Shown one piece after another: positions 1 through 8,454 of a stretch of DNA of 64,000 bases (position 1 is its first letter; every line of letters begins with the position of its first letter). The notes beneath the pieces were generated by a model. That model saw nothing but the letters and a program-made list of their open reading frames with translations. It had not been told where the DNA came from and made no database searches. The position numbers and the translations under genes are program-made. The stretch is from Thiohalocapsa sp. PB-PSB1 (lineage in GTDB: Bacteria > Pseudomonadota > Gammaproteobacteria > Chromatiales > Chromatiaceae), in the NCBI GenBank assembly GCA_016745215.1, contig CP050890.1, positions 1,922,001-1,986,000 of the forward strand, in the 5' to 3' direction.

Positions 1-316
1 AAGGCGAGGCGATGACTAGCTTCGGATAGTAGCGCCGTCCAGCCCGCTGATAGGCGTCCGCCCAAGCCCAATCGAATACGAATTCACCATAGGAGTTGTA
101 TTTAAGATAGCAGGGGGCCGCGGCCAGCAGCCGATCTTGTTCGTCGGTCAAGGCAAGATGGCGTGGAAGCCAGCCGAAGCGCTCACCAACGCAGCCATGA
201 CGCTCCATTGCCGCAAGGAATTCATGGCGCATGAAGGGCAAATCATCCCCGACCAGTGCGTTCCAGGCGGCCGCTGGGATCTGGTCAATGGCATCATAGG
301 TGGTCAGTTTGTACAT
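1..316 (-). CDS. COG3146-type GNAT/FemAB-like acyltransferase, N-terminal 105 residues (gene runs off the window)
   Basis: On the minus strand an open frame starts at the ATG at 316 and continues past base 1. It begins MYKLTTYDAIDQIPAAAWNA and includes 'DDLPFMRHEFLAAMERHG', 'PRHLALTDEQDRLLAAAPCY', 'LKYNSYGEFVFDWAWADAY' and 'YYPKLVIASP'. This pattern of a 'PFxxHEFLxAxE' opening, then 'YLKxxSYGEYVFDWxWAxAY', is what I know from the COG3146 / PF04339 family (GNAT-fold proteins annotated as 'peptidoglycan biosynthesis/recognition'). Those proteins are about 380 residues long, so roughly a quarter is visible. They are thought to transfer an acyl or aminoacyl group, but the substrate is unknown. 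The gene stands alone, with repeat DNA upstream. Confidence 0.8.
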   Translation of the reverse strand, partial: MYKLTTYDAIDQIPAAAWNALVGDDLPFMRHEFLAAMERHGCVGERFGWLPRHLALTDEQDRLLAAAPCYLKYNSYGEFVFDWAWADAYQRAGRRYYPKLVIASP

Positions 317-761
317 CTGAACTTGGGGGAACTCAATGTTTCAACCAAGATGAGGATGGGGGCGAGGTCTATATCGCCAAAGGGGCGGCTGGTCTGGATT
401 TTACTCTGTCATCGATCAATCGAATCAACAGATACCATCAGGTCGGATAAGAGCGCGTTGCTCGCCGTGGCCAACGTCGAATTAGATACTAGTACAGCGG
501 TGCGGATGCCCCGCTACCGTTTCTGCTGTTTGTCGTTGTCGTGATCGTAATCGTATTCGTAATCGCGCCGAGCAAAGCTCGGCGTCTCTTGCCGGGTGTT
601 TGATCATTATTTCGAGCGCACCCCGGAGTACAGAACGCTGACACTGGGAACCCTGGTGAATACTTGCACGGTTTTCGGGGCACGAGATTCGGAAATCCGG
701 GATTGGTTAGAACGCGGGTGAGTGTCGCGGTCTATGCCTGGCCGGGCAGGGGAGGATTGAC
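317..761. other. Intergenic stretch with repeat fragment, no gene seen
   Basis: No reading frame here looks protein-like. Positions 486-560 match, in reverse orientation, the right half of the repeat found at 8169-8298 and 31211-31333 (shared words GGATGCCCCGCTACCGTTTC and GTCGTTGTCGTGATCG). The rest, up to the trxB stop codon, shows nothing I recognise. Confidence 0.55.
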
Positions 762-1745
762 TCATCCCTGATTTGTGGTCGCTTTGTTTGCAAGCGCCTC
801 CGCATCCAGATATTTTTCGGCGTCCAGCGCCGCCATACAGCCAGTGCCGGCAGATGTAATGGCTTGGCGATAGACGTGATCCATCACATCGCCGGCCGCA
901 AACACGCCCGGAACGGAGGTTGCCGTGGCGTTGCCATCGGTACCGCTTGTGACTTTGATGTAGCCTCCCTCCATATCGAGCTGGCCTTCGAAGATGCTGG
1001 TGTTCGGTTGGTGGCCGATAGCGATAAATACGCCTTGCAGGTCGATCTCCTTAGTATTGCCATCCCGAACATCTTTTATGCGAATACCGGTGACGCCGGT
1101 GTTGTCGCCAAGCACCTCGTCAAGCACATGATTCCAGGCCAGTCGCACATTGCCGTTTTCCGCCTTATCGAACAGCTTTTTTTGTAACATCTTTTCCGCT
1201 CGGAGTGCGTCTCTACGATGCACCAGGGTCACTTCGGCGGCAATATTGGACAGGTAAAGCGCTTCCTCGACCGCGGTATTGCCGCCTCCGATGACAGCAA
1301 CTTTCTGGTTTCGATAAAAGAAACCGTCGCAGGTGGCGCATGCGGAGACGCCGCGGCCTTTGAATTTCTGCTCCGAGTCCATGCCGAGATATCTGGCGCT
1401 GGCGCCGGTGGCGATAATCAATGCATCGCAGCGGTAACTCGCGTCGTCACCGGTAAGCTCAAACGGCCGTTTACCGAGGTCGACCTGATTGATATGGTCG
1501 AACAGCAATTCGGTCTCGAAGCGCTCGGCATGTCTGCGCATGCGCTCCATCAGATCCGGGCCGAGCACGCCGTCGGGATCACCGGGCCAATTATCGACGT
1601 CGGTGGTTGTCATGAGCTGTCCACCCTGTTCGAGGCCGGTTACTAGTACCGGGCTCAGGTTGGCGCGGGCTCCGTAGACCGCGGCAGCATAGCCGGCTGG
1701 GCCAGAGCCCAGGATCAGCAGCCGGCATTGTTTGGTCTTGCTCAT
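762..1745 (-). CDS. trxB: Thioredoxin reductase
   Basis: This is the flavoprotein that reduces thioredoxin with NADPH in the cytoplasm. The 327-residue product has the normal TrxB length. It shows the FAD-binding GSGPAGYAAAVYGARA motif near the N-terminus, the redox-active CATCDG disulfide around residue 137, the NADPH-binding GGGNTAVEEALYLSN segment, and the C-terminal FAD motif 'PGVFAAGDVMD'. The ATG at 1745 gives an intact N-terminus. It is a single gene on the minus strand between repeat-rich spacers. In sulfur oxidisers TrxB also supports general thiol homeostasis, but nothing local suggests a special role. Confidence 0.97.
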   Translation of the reverse strand: MSKTKQCRLLILGSGPAGYAAAVYGARANLSPVLVTGLEQGGQLMTTTDVDNWPGDPDGVLGPDLMERMRRHAERFETELLFDHINQVDLGKRPFELTGDDASYRCDALIIATGASARYLGMDSEQKFKGRGVSACATCDGFFYRNQKVAVIGGGNTAVEEALYLSNIAAEVTLVHRRDALRAEKMLQKKLFDKAENGNVRLAWNHVLDEVLGDNTGVTGIRIKDVRDGNTKEIDLQGVFIAIGHQPNTSIFEGQLDMEGGYIKVTSGTDGNATATSVPGVFAAGDVMDHVYRQAITSAGTGCMAALDAEKYLDAEALANKATTNQG

Positions 1746-1818
1746 GGTGCTCTCCGGGAAGTGTATCTGATTAACTCGCGAATAGTACGTGCCGCACCCC
1801 CCCGCGGTAAAGCACCTG

Positions 1819-1849
1819 GGAGCTGCTGGCTTTGTTTCACGGCAGCTCC
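1819..1849. repeat. Short hairpin, REP-like
   Basis: GGAGCTGC (1819-1826) pairs perfectly with GCAGCTCC (1842-1849) and is followed by TACAGG, the layout of the 'GGAGCTGC...GCAGCTCCTAC' REP-type palindromes of gammaproteobacteria. It lies upstream of trxB, so it is probably a repeat rather than a terminator. Confidence 0.35.
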
Positions 1850-1898
1850 TACAGGCCTTTCGATCTTAATCTCATGTTATCGTTGTCGGCCATTGGCA

Positions 1899-2053
1899 TT
1901 AATCTGAAGTTTCCTGGTTTCTGAAAATCGCAAGGAGGTCGGTTACTTGGGGGTGGCATCTTTACGCTGGTTTGCGCAGGCTCAGGCGAACTCAAATAAT
2001 AATGCTCCTACCTGGCCCGCCACCCACGCAAGAATCAGGAAACTTCAGGTTAA
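1899..2053. mobile_element. MITE-like element with about 23-bp imperfect terminal inverted repeats
   Basis: The left end TTAATCTGAAGTTTCCTGG (from 1899) is mirrored by the right end ending CAGGAAACTTCAGGTTAA (to 2053). The core CTGAAGTTTCCTG is a perfect 13-bp inverted repeat, and the match extends to about 23 bp with few mismatches. The element is about 155 bp and holds no gene. This fits a non-autonomous miniature inverted-repeat transposable element. No clear target duplication was identified by eye. Confidence 0.6.
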
Positions 2054-2445
2054 ATTATAGGCCGGGCGCGGAATCGGCCCATGCTTTGAGACCGTATCAG
2101 GTATTCGAGCGTCGTGATCAGCAATCTCGCGCACAAATGACTCATGCATGTTTTTCTTTGATATCACAACAAACTGTAGACCTGGCATGCTTCGGAATCC
2201 GACGCCGATCATGATAATTTGTACCCATTGCCTTGCTTTCAGCATGGGCTGGAACCGGTACCTGTCTCTTGCCCTAGGCAGGATCATTGCCCGGGCGCGG
2301 CTTTGGATGCATGTTGGACGGTACGCCTGGCCATGGGATCGGTGTTGCCTGGTTTTGCTGGGCGGCGCTCGATTACCGGAACTTTGCGCCTCTCGCCCGA
2401 CCAATGGCCAAGCGCACCACGCCAACGCCAGGGGATAGGACTCAT

Positions 2446-3288
2446 ATGAAATATCGCATGATTCCGCGGTTGTCGTCGATGTTGGCCGTCTGGTCGACTC
2501 TAATCGGTTGGAATTACAGTGCCCCGCACATTGGCGTACTCGGTAATCTCGCGTTTTTGCTGGTCATCGCGGTGCCGCTGGTGATGTCCGGCTCGGAGGT
2601 CGTGTTCTACCGACGCTACGCTTATCGTCACGAATGCCTGATCCAACCGAGTTGGCTGTACCGCCTGATGGGTTTGGAGCCGTTGATTCTTGGTGGCGAA
2701 ATTGTCAAAGCTCTGTTGCTTGGCATGGTCTTGATGGTCGGCACTGCGGCATTGACGTTGCGCGAAGCAGCTTTACTATTGCTGAACGTCGTCATTATGG
2801 CTCTCTTGATGCCGCGCGTGCCGGGCCTGTTGCACGGCAGTGTCAACAGAACGTATCTCTATGCCATGTCCCGTCTTTGGGCGATCCGCTTCAGCACGTG
2901 GCTGTTGTGGCTGGATTCATTACTGGTGTTGGCTCTGAGCATCAACGATGACTACCGAGGTTTGAGCTGGGCAGATGCCGTTGTCTACAGCACGGCGCTT
3001 CCTCACAGCCCCAACGATAATGTTCTGGTATCGCTGCTGGTGCGCATTGACGCGGGGGCCGATGGACTTGCGCGTTGGGCCGGCTACCTCCTACTGCATG
3101 AGACAGCCAGTCTGTCGCAGACCTTGGCAGCCGTGATGATTTTGGTCGTGGTGCTCTACGCCTGGTTCTTGCTGGCTTGGGCTTACAGCCGCGCGTTGGT
3201 CGGAGCGATGGCACGACCCTTCGCGATCTGGCGTCCGCGACCGCGGCGTCGCGACGATGGCGATGTGTTCGAGAACTGGTGGATGTAG
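2446..3288 (+). CDS. Hypothetical polytopic membrane protein
   Basis: I do not recognise this 280-residue protein. The start chosen is the ATG at 2446 (MKYRMIPRLSSMLAVWSTLI). The frame stays open further upstream, but the upstream codons lack protein-like composition and GGGGATAGGA precedes this ATG. Hydrophobic stretches suggest about five or six membrane segments: residues 25-45 (FLLVIAVPLVMSG), 80-105, 110-125 (LLLLNVVIMALLM), 150-165 (STWLLWLDSLLVLAL) and about 240-262 (VMILVVVLYAWFLLAWAY). The C-terminus is Arg-rich (RPRPRRRDDGD) and presumably cytoplasmic. A terminator-like hairpin overlaps the stop codon, and ftsK follows in the same direction. Confidence 0.75.
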   Translation: MKYRMIPRLSSMLAVWSTLIGWNYSAPHIGVLGNLAFLLVIAVPLVMSGSEVVFYRRYAYRHECLIQPSWLYRLMGLEPLILGGEIVKALLLGMVLMVGTAALTLREAALLLLNVVIMALLMPRVPGLLHGSVNRTYLYAMSRLWAIRFSTWLLWLDSLLVLALSINDDYRGLSWADAVVYSTALPHSPNDNVLVSLLVRIDAGADGLARWAGYLLLHETASLSQTLAAVMILVVVLYAWFLLAWAYSRALVGAMARPFAIWRPRPRRRDDGDVFENWWM

Positions 3289-3317
3289 CGCTACGTAGCC
3301 GGCGCTACAGGGTTTTT
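3285..3317 (+). terminator. Probable intrinsic terminator after the membrane protein gene
   Basis: GTAGCG (3285-3290) and CGCTAC (3303-3308) form a perfect stem, followed by AGGGTTTTT. The stem overlaps the stop codon at 3286-3288. It would separate this gene from ftsK. Confidence 0.5.
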
Positions 3318-3391
3318 CCGTGGTACGATAGAAAAAGCGCGAAAAATATCCGATAACGATATAATAATACGAATTATTCGGAGGAAGCATC

Positions 3392-5875
3392 GTGACTCAA
3401 GCAACGCGTATCGGCCATTTAACCCTTGGCGACTATCTCGATCGCGCCTGGCGCGAAGGTGCTATGTGGACTTTGATCTGTGCAGCACTCTACCTGATGT
3501 TGGCGCTAGCAAGCTACTCGCCGGATGATCCCGGCTGGTCTTATGTGGGCGCCGGCAATGGCGTCGCTAATATCGCAGGCCCATTTGGCGCCTGGTTTGC
3601 GGATTTTGCATTATATTTATTTGGCTTGCTCGCCTATCTGATCCCGGTGATGATCGCCTGGAGCGGATACCTGGTATTTCGTCAGCGGGCAGAGGAGCCC
3701 GAGACCAAGCTCTACTGGCTTACATTGCGCTGGGTCGGTTTCATCATGCTGCTCGTAGCCGGTTCGGCCCTAGCCAGCCTGTATTTGCCGGAATGGATGG
3801 ATCGGTTGCCAAATGGAGCTGGCGGCGGTCTTGGCCTATTCGTTTTCGAGCGTGCTGGAATCGCCTTTGGTACTTCCGGCACGTTGTTGTTTCTCGGTGC
3901 GTTATTTTTCACTGGCACCATATTATCCACCGGTCTGTCGCCACTGCTGCTAGTGGACATGGTGGGCGCTGGAACGCTAAGTATGCTGCGCCTCTCCACG
4001 CGTGCCCTGCAAGCCCTTGGCAGTTTGCGCATGCCTTCGCCGCGGTTGCCGTCTTTTAGCCGGTCGGACGCTGAAGACAATCTTCGCTCCGATGAACCTG
4101 TTGCCTATCTGGACGAGGTTGATCAGCCCGCATATTTGGATCAGGCATCCGAAGATGTCAGTGTTGTTGATTTCGACCCGGCACTGCTCGATGCCATTGA
4201 TCTCGAGCCTGAATCGTTCCCGCAACCAGCGGGTACATCGGAGGTTCGTCCGCCAGCCGTTGCCAAGCGGCGATCGGCAGAACCCGGCGCCCCTTCCCAG
4301 CTGCTGCCCAGATCGAAAGCCGATGTTGGCCAAATTCCACCACGTTATTGTGGCGAAACAGCAGAGCGACCGCCGCTGGAATTGCTCGACCCGCCGCGCA
4401 AGAGTGGTCGAGCGGTGAATCCGGAGCAGGTGCAACAGATGTCCGGCGAATTGGAAGCGCGGTTAGCAGAATTCGGCGTTGTTGCCAAAGTGGTCGAGGT
4501 ACATCCGGGGCCAGTGGTAGCACTGTTCGAGCTGGAACTGGCGCCAGGTCTAAAGGTAAGCAAAATCACCGGCCTGGCCAAGGATATCGCGCGCGCATTG
4601 TCGAAGATCAGCGTGCGCGTGGTGGAGGTGATTCCAGGCAAGTCCGTCATCGGTCTGGAAGTACCAAACGATCACCGCGAAATGGTCGTACTACGCCAGA
4701 TCCTGGACTCACGCGCCTATCAGGACGCGGCATCGCCGTTGACCATCGGCATGGGTACCAATATCTCCGGGGAGCCGGTGATTGCCGATCTCGGGCGCAT
4801 GCCGCACGCACTGATTGCCGGTACCACCGGCTCCGGCAAGTCCGTCGCCATCAACGCGATGATCTTGAGTCTGGTTTACAAGGCTGGTCCGGAGGATGTG
4901 CGCCTGATCATGGTGGACCCCAAGATGCTGGAGTTGTCGGTTTACGAGGGCATACCTCATCTGCTCACGCCAGTGGTCACCGACATGAAAGAAGCCGCCA
5001 ACGCGTTGCGCTGGTGCGTTGGTGAGATGGAGCGGCGCTACAAGCTGATGGCCAGTCTTGGCGTGCGCAATATCGCCGGATACAACCGCAAGGTGCAAGA
5101 GGCGGCGGACGCCGGCGAGCCGATCCCCGATCCGCTGTATGAAGCCGCGGTGGCGGCCAGGGTGGATTTTGGCGACGGTGGCGAACCGGACATACCGAGC
5201 CTCGGCAAGCTGCCCTACATCGTCGTCATTATCGACGAACTGGCAGACATGATGATGGTGGTTGGCAAAAAGGTCGAAGAGTTGATCGCGCGCCTGGCGC
5301 AAAAGGCGCGTGCATCCGGCATTCACTTGCTGTTGGCCACGCAACGTCCATCAGTTGATGTGCTGACCGGTCTGATCAAGGCCAACATTCCGACCCGCAT
5401 GGCATTCAAGGTCTCTGCCCGGGTCGATTCACGCACCGTGCTCGATCAGATGGGTGCGGAGAACCTGCTCGGTCATGGCGACATGCTCTACCTGCCTCCG
5501 GGAGGCAGCATTCCGCAGCGTGTTCACGGTGCCTTTGTTGATGACCATGAGGTGCATCGTGTCGTAGACTACCTGAAGCAGCAAGGTGCGCCCGAATACA
5601 TCGAGACGATTCTGCAGGAACCGAGCGAGCACCTGCCGGGCATTGATCCAGAACCCCGTGGCGATGTCGAGGACCAGGATGAACTGTTCGACGATGCAGT
5701 GCAATTCGTGGTCGAGAGCAGGCGAGCGTCGATTTCCGGCGTTCAGCGCAAGCTCAAGATCGGTTATAACCGGGCCGCGCGGATGATCGAGGAAATGGAG
5801 CGCATCGGCATCGTCGGTGCCGCCGAAACCAATGGAAACCGAGAGGTGCTCGCGCCTCCACCAGTCGAGGGCTAA
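3392..5875 (+). CDS. ftsK: DNA translocase FtsK
   Basis: FtsK is a division-septum protein that pumps chromosomal DNA and helps resolve dimers at dif. The 827-residue product starts at a GTG (3392) with GGAGGA six bases upstream. It has about four membrane segments in the first 190 residues, then an acidic and proline-rich linker to about residue 340. The RecA-like motor follows, with Walker A GTTGSGKSVAINAMI at about residue 477 and Walker B YIVVIIDELADMM at about 610. The C-terminal winged-helix gamma domain (ISGVQRKLKIGYNRAARMIEEMERIGIVG region, about 770-820), which reads KOPS sequences, is also present. The linker is short compared with E. coli FtsK. lolA follows three bases after the stop, so the two are probably one operon. 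Confidence 0.97.
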   Translation: MTQATRIGHLTLGDYLDRAWREGAMWTLICAALYLMLALASYSPDDPGWSYVGAGNGVANIAGPFGAWFADFALYLFGLLAYLIPVMIAWSGYLVFRQRAEEPETKLYWLTLRWVGFIMLLVAGSALASLYLPEWMDRLPNGAGGGLGLFVFERAGIAFGTSGTLLFLGALFFTGTILSTGLSPLLLVDMVGAGTLSMLRLSTRALQALGSLRMPSPRLPSFSRSDAEDNLRSDEPVAYLDEVDQPAYLDQASEDVSVVDFDPALLDAIDLEPESFPQPAGTSEVRPPAVAKRRSAEPGAPSQLLPRSKADVGQIPPRYCGETAERPPLELLDPPRKSGRAVNPEQVQQMSGELEARLAEFGVVAKVVEVHPGPVVALFELELAPGLKVSKITGLAKDIARALSKISVRVVEVIPGKSVIGLEVPNDHREMVVLRQILDSRAYQDAASPLTIGMGTNISGEPVIADLGRMPHALIAGTTGSGKSVAINAMILSLVYKAGPEDVRLIMVDPKMLELSVYEGIPHLLTPVVTDMKEAANALRWCVGEMERRYKLMASLGVRNIAGYNRKVQEAADAGEPIPDPLYEAAVAARVDFGDGGEPDIPSLGKLPYIVVIIDELADMMMVVGKKVEELIARLAQKARASGIHLLLATQRPSVDVLTGLIKANIPTRMAFKVSARVDSRTVLDQMGAENLLGHGDMLYLPPGGSIPQRVHGAFVDDHEVHRVVDYLKQQGAPEYIETILQEPSEHLPGIDPEPRGDVEDQDELFDDAVQFVVESRRASISGVQRKLKIGYNRAARMIEEMERIGIVGAAETNGNREVLAPPPVEG

Positions 5876-5878
5876 GCC

Positions 5879-6556
5879 TTGAACCAAACTGAAAACCAGC
5901 GCGTCAGCCTCGCTGGGCCGCGCTTCGGTCCGTTGCTTGGCAGCTTGCTGTGCGCCGCATTGCTGATCTGTTGGGGTAACACCCTGGTTGTCGCCGAGGA
6001 CGGCGTTCAGCTTGTCACCGACTACCTTCGCGGGCTGAACAGCCTGCAGGCTGATTTTCGCCAGATTACGCTGTCCGGCGACAGTGGTGAAGAGCTCGAA
6101 TCCAGTGGTACTTTTTACTTGCTCCGACCGAATCGGTTCCGTTGGGATTATCGTTCTCCATCAGAGCAGCTGATCGTGGCTGATGGCAAACGCATCTATG
6201 TTTATGACAAAGAATTGTCGCAGGTCAGCCAGCGCAGTCAAAAGAAGATATTGGATGGTACCCCGGCCCAGTTACTCGCGAGCAATGAGCCACCTGAGCA
6301 GTACTTCAGTATCCGCAATATCGACCGCGGCGACCACCGCGTTTGGGCCGAGTTAATCCCGAAGACCTCAGAGACCGACGTGGAAAAACTCCAGATCGGC
6401 TTTGTCGACGGCGAACTCGACACCTTGCTCATGCAAGACCGCTTCGGTCAGCTGACTCGCTTCATCTTCACCAACCTTGATCGCAACCCACAGCTGCAAT
6501 ATTCATTTTTTCGTTTCAAGCGGCCCGCTGGCACGGATTTTTTGAACATCGACTAA
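5879..6556 (+). CDS. lolA: Outer-membrane lipoprotein carrier protein LolA
   Basis: LolA is the periplasmic chaperone that carries lipoproteins from the LolCDE transporter to LolB. The 225-residue frame opens at TTG (5879), three bases after ftsK, the arrangement seen in many gammaproteobacteria. A signal peptide covers about residues 17-40 (LLGSLLCAALLICWGNTLVVA). Mature LolA features follow: 'LVTDYLRGLNSLQADFRQ', 'GTFYLLRPNRFRWDY', 'QLIVADGKRIYVYDKELSQVS' and 'DRFGQLTRFIFTNLDRNP'. The extended N-terminus before the hydrophobic core makes the exact start uncertain. The usual next gene, rarA, is absent; a palindromic repeat begins at the stop codon instead. Confidence 0.94.
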   Translation: MNQTENQRVSLAGPRFGPLLGSLLCAALLICWGNTLVVAEDGVQLVTDYLRGLNSLQADFRQITLSGDSGEELESSGTFYLLRPNRFRWDYRSPSEQLIVADGKRIYVYDKELSQVSQRSQKKILDGTPAQLLASNEPPEQYFSIRNIDRGDHRVWAELIPKTSETDVEKLQIGFVDGELDTLLMQDRFGQLTRFIFTNLDRNPQLQYSFFRFKRPAGTDFLNID

Positions 6557-6670
6557 GGCGATTTCTGTGGAGAAATAGACCACCTGGGTTGTCTTCTCAT
6601 CCGGCCTCGAGGTCGCGAAGGCGAACGAGAATCCGGCGCCAGTTGGGATGTTTTTCTCCGGCAATCGCCT
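6556..6670. repeat. Palindromic repeat family C, copy 1, abutting the lolA stop codon
   Basis: The ends AGGCGATT (6556) and AATCGCCT (6663-6670) are perfect inverted repeats. An inner pair, CTGTGGAGAAA and TTTTTCTCCGGC, extends the palindrome. Related copies lie at 13760-13918 and 62474-62638, with shared words GAGAATCCGGC, CAGTTGG and TTTCTCCGGCAATCGCC. The first base is the last A of the lolA stop codon, so the hairpin is part of the lolA mRNA 3' end and may protect or terminate it. Confidence 0.65.
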
Positions 6671-6754
6671 AGGCGGTTGCAGTCATCTCAGGCTCTGTCA
6701 CAGCACCGAGCGATAGCGCATTATTGGCAGCTCGATTGATTCGCCGCAACGACC

Positions 6755-7612
6755 TCAGGTACCGGCAATCCGATTGTAGTAGCGTGCACGGTAGAGCAGG
6801 CGGGGGCTGCCGTCGTCATCGAAGCGCTCGCGGGCATGCAATACATTGTTGCAGATAACACCCCAGCCTGGTTCGAGGCGAGAACGCAATACCGGGAGGG
6901 TATCCACGGCATCGAAGGTCTCGCGCAATGCCGCAACTGCAGCACTGGTATCCGGGTCATTATGCCAAATGACATTCCGGCGACGGTCGGTATAGCGCAT
7001 GTGCAACTTTCCGTTTGCATCCCAGGTCAATACGGGTCCGATGCTGATCGGACGCAGCGTGCGGCCATCGCTGACGTTGGCTGGGATGGACATGGCATCC
7101 TGTCGCATCAGTGCACGGATCAGGTTCGGGTCACGGTCGCGCAGCCGGATGTAGATGTTTTCCGGGTCGATCAGCCCGTTTTCGCCGCCTTTGTTCGCAG
7201 GTTGCACACAATGCAAAATAAATGCTCGCACCTGTCGGTGCGGCGCGTTGTAGTAGCCATCGGTGTGCCAGGCGATAGCGCGATTGGTATAAGGTATGTA
7301 GCCGCGATGCAGGGCGTCTGATTGTACACAAATGGACGTAACGGCATCTTCATCAGCACCGGGGTTATGGTCGCGCTGATACAGGCCGAATTGTTCGCCC
7401 AAGCGTTTCGGGATGTCCTTGTCCGGATCATCACCGGTTTTACTGGCATAGATAGCCATGTTGTTCTGCTGGCAACAGTGTAAAACAGCCGCATGTTCGG
7501 CATCCGTTAACCGGCGCGGGTCTGTCACCTGCACAATCAACTGGTCGATTGTCCGCGCGTGATGGGCGAGCTTTTTCTCGCGCCAGACGGCATAGGTTTG
7601 GTTGTCGTCCAT
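6755..7612 (-). CDS. TauD/TfdA-family Fe(II)/2-oxoglutarate-dependent dioxygenase
   Basis: These enzymes hydroxylate small organic acids, sulfonates or modified amino acids using O2 and 2-oxoglutarate. The 285-residue product has the family length. The metal-binding facial triad is visible: AWHTDGYYN with His and Asp around residues 115-118, and a distal His in NNVLHARER around residue 258. The 2-oxoglutarate-binding arginine is probably in 'SPRLLYRARYYNR' near the C-terminus. The gene is solitary on the minus strand, with no transporter or regulator next to it, so the substrate cannot be inferred. An oxygen-requiring enzyme implies that the host meets oxygen at least sometimes. Confidence 0.85.
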   Translation of the reverse strand: MDDNQTYAVWREKKLAHHARTIDQLIVQVTDPRRLTDAEHAAVLHCCQQNNMAIYASKTGDDPDKDIPKRLGEQFGLYQRDHNPGADEDAVTSICVQSDALHRGYIPYTNRAIAWHTDGYYNAPHRQVRAFILHCVQPANKGGENGLIDPENIYIRLRDRDPNLIRALMRQDAMSIPANVSDGRTLRPISIGPVLTWDANGKLHMRYTDRRRNVIWHNDPDTSAAVAALRETFDAVDTLPVLRSRLEPGWGVICNNVLHARERFDDDGSPRLLYRARYYNRIAGT

Positions 7613-7768
7613 AAGAGCATGCTGTCACTTGGCACTGCGTTGTAGATGGGGGATCTCGTAATGTAGTTTCCGGATCCGGAATGCCTGCGCTGGCGCAAAG
7701 TCGCGTTTCAATGGCAATCCAATAGTAGAGCACCGAAGTCCTGGGTTGGCGCTCACCTCGTAGCGATT

Positions 7769-8325
7769 GGGTGCAAAACCCGCCCAGCGCACCCGAGAGA
7801 AAGTTTCACCGTCAAATGGCACATCTTGGAGTTTAGAGCGATGAACTATGTGGAAAGCGCGAAAAAGGGCTCTGGTTTGGCGTGTTATCCAGCTCATTTT
7901 CGCGCTTTTTCAAATTCTAGCTTGCCAACAGCGATGTTCATTCTGATCGGATGCTGCCTGCGTAGAATGTTCGCCTATTCATCCGGGATGAAGTCACCCG
8001 GGAGTGGGTTTGATTCACCGCAAAGATGCAGATAATGCGGTGCGCCTTGCCCCTCTGCGCACTCTGTGTCTCTGTGGTGATCGCTCTCTTCTTGGAAGGC
8101 AGCACCTGGTAAACGTCAAGTTCCTCATGCTCTAATCGTATAGCTTTATCGATTGCGATCCTGATCCCTAGTGCTCTGCTGCGGAAGTCGCGAGACCGTT
8201 TGCAGTCGCTGTCGTGGTCGTCATCGATAACCCAGGATGAGCGATTACGACAACGACAAACAGCAGACGGTAGCGGGGCATCCGCACCGCTGCACTAGTC
8301 AAGTAGCGCTGGGCGGGTTGCATCC
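7769..8325. mobile_element. Composite repeat element bounded by inverted copies of a 20-bp end motif
   Basis: The left end GGGTGCAAAACCCGCCCAGC (7769) and right end GCGCTGGGCGGGTTGCATCC (8306-8325) are inverted copies of one motif. Inside are, in order: a module shared with 10865-11128 and 29690-29860 (words AGAAAGTTTCAC, CCAACAGCGATGTTCAT, GCTGCCTGC); a hairpin made of GATTCACCGCAAAGATGCAG and CTCTGTGTCTCTGTGGTGAT (8011-8085); a 'GTAAACGTCAAGTTCCTCATG' stretch shared with 29940-29975; and the 130-bp family D repeat (8169-8298). No intact reading frame is present. It looks like a non-autonomous element, possibly built by repeated insertion. Confidence 0.6.
8169..8298. repeat. Repeat family D, copy 1
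   Basis: About 130 bp starting TAGTGCTCTGCTGCGGAAGT, nearly identical to 31211-31333. Both copies contain CGTCGATAACCCA-type and ACGGTAGCGGG words and two arms of GTCGTTGTCGT-like sequence able to fold back. A partial inverted copy is at 486-560. Confidence 0.65.
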
Positions 8326-8454
8326 GTAACGATTCAGCATCGAATGCTGCTTCGAACAGATCAGGTTTTCGGCAATCGCATAAAATCCGCATACAGCTGC
8401 CTTGGGCCTATACTGTAGACTATTAGAAAAAGCACACAGATGACGGAGGCGGAC

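Noticed and set aside
2045..2445. Frames on both strands between the MITE-like element and the membrane protein gene
   Set aside because: None has protein-like composition, a ribosome site or a recognisable motif; mutually contradictory frames of similar length overlap.
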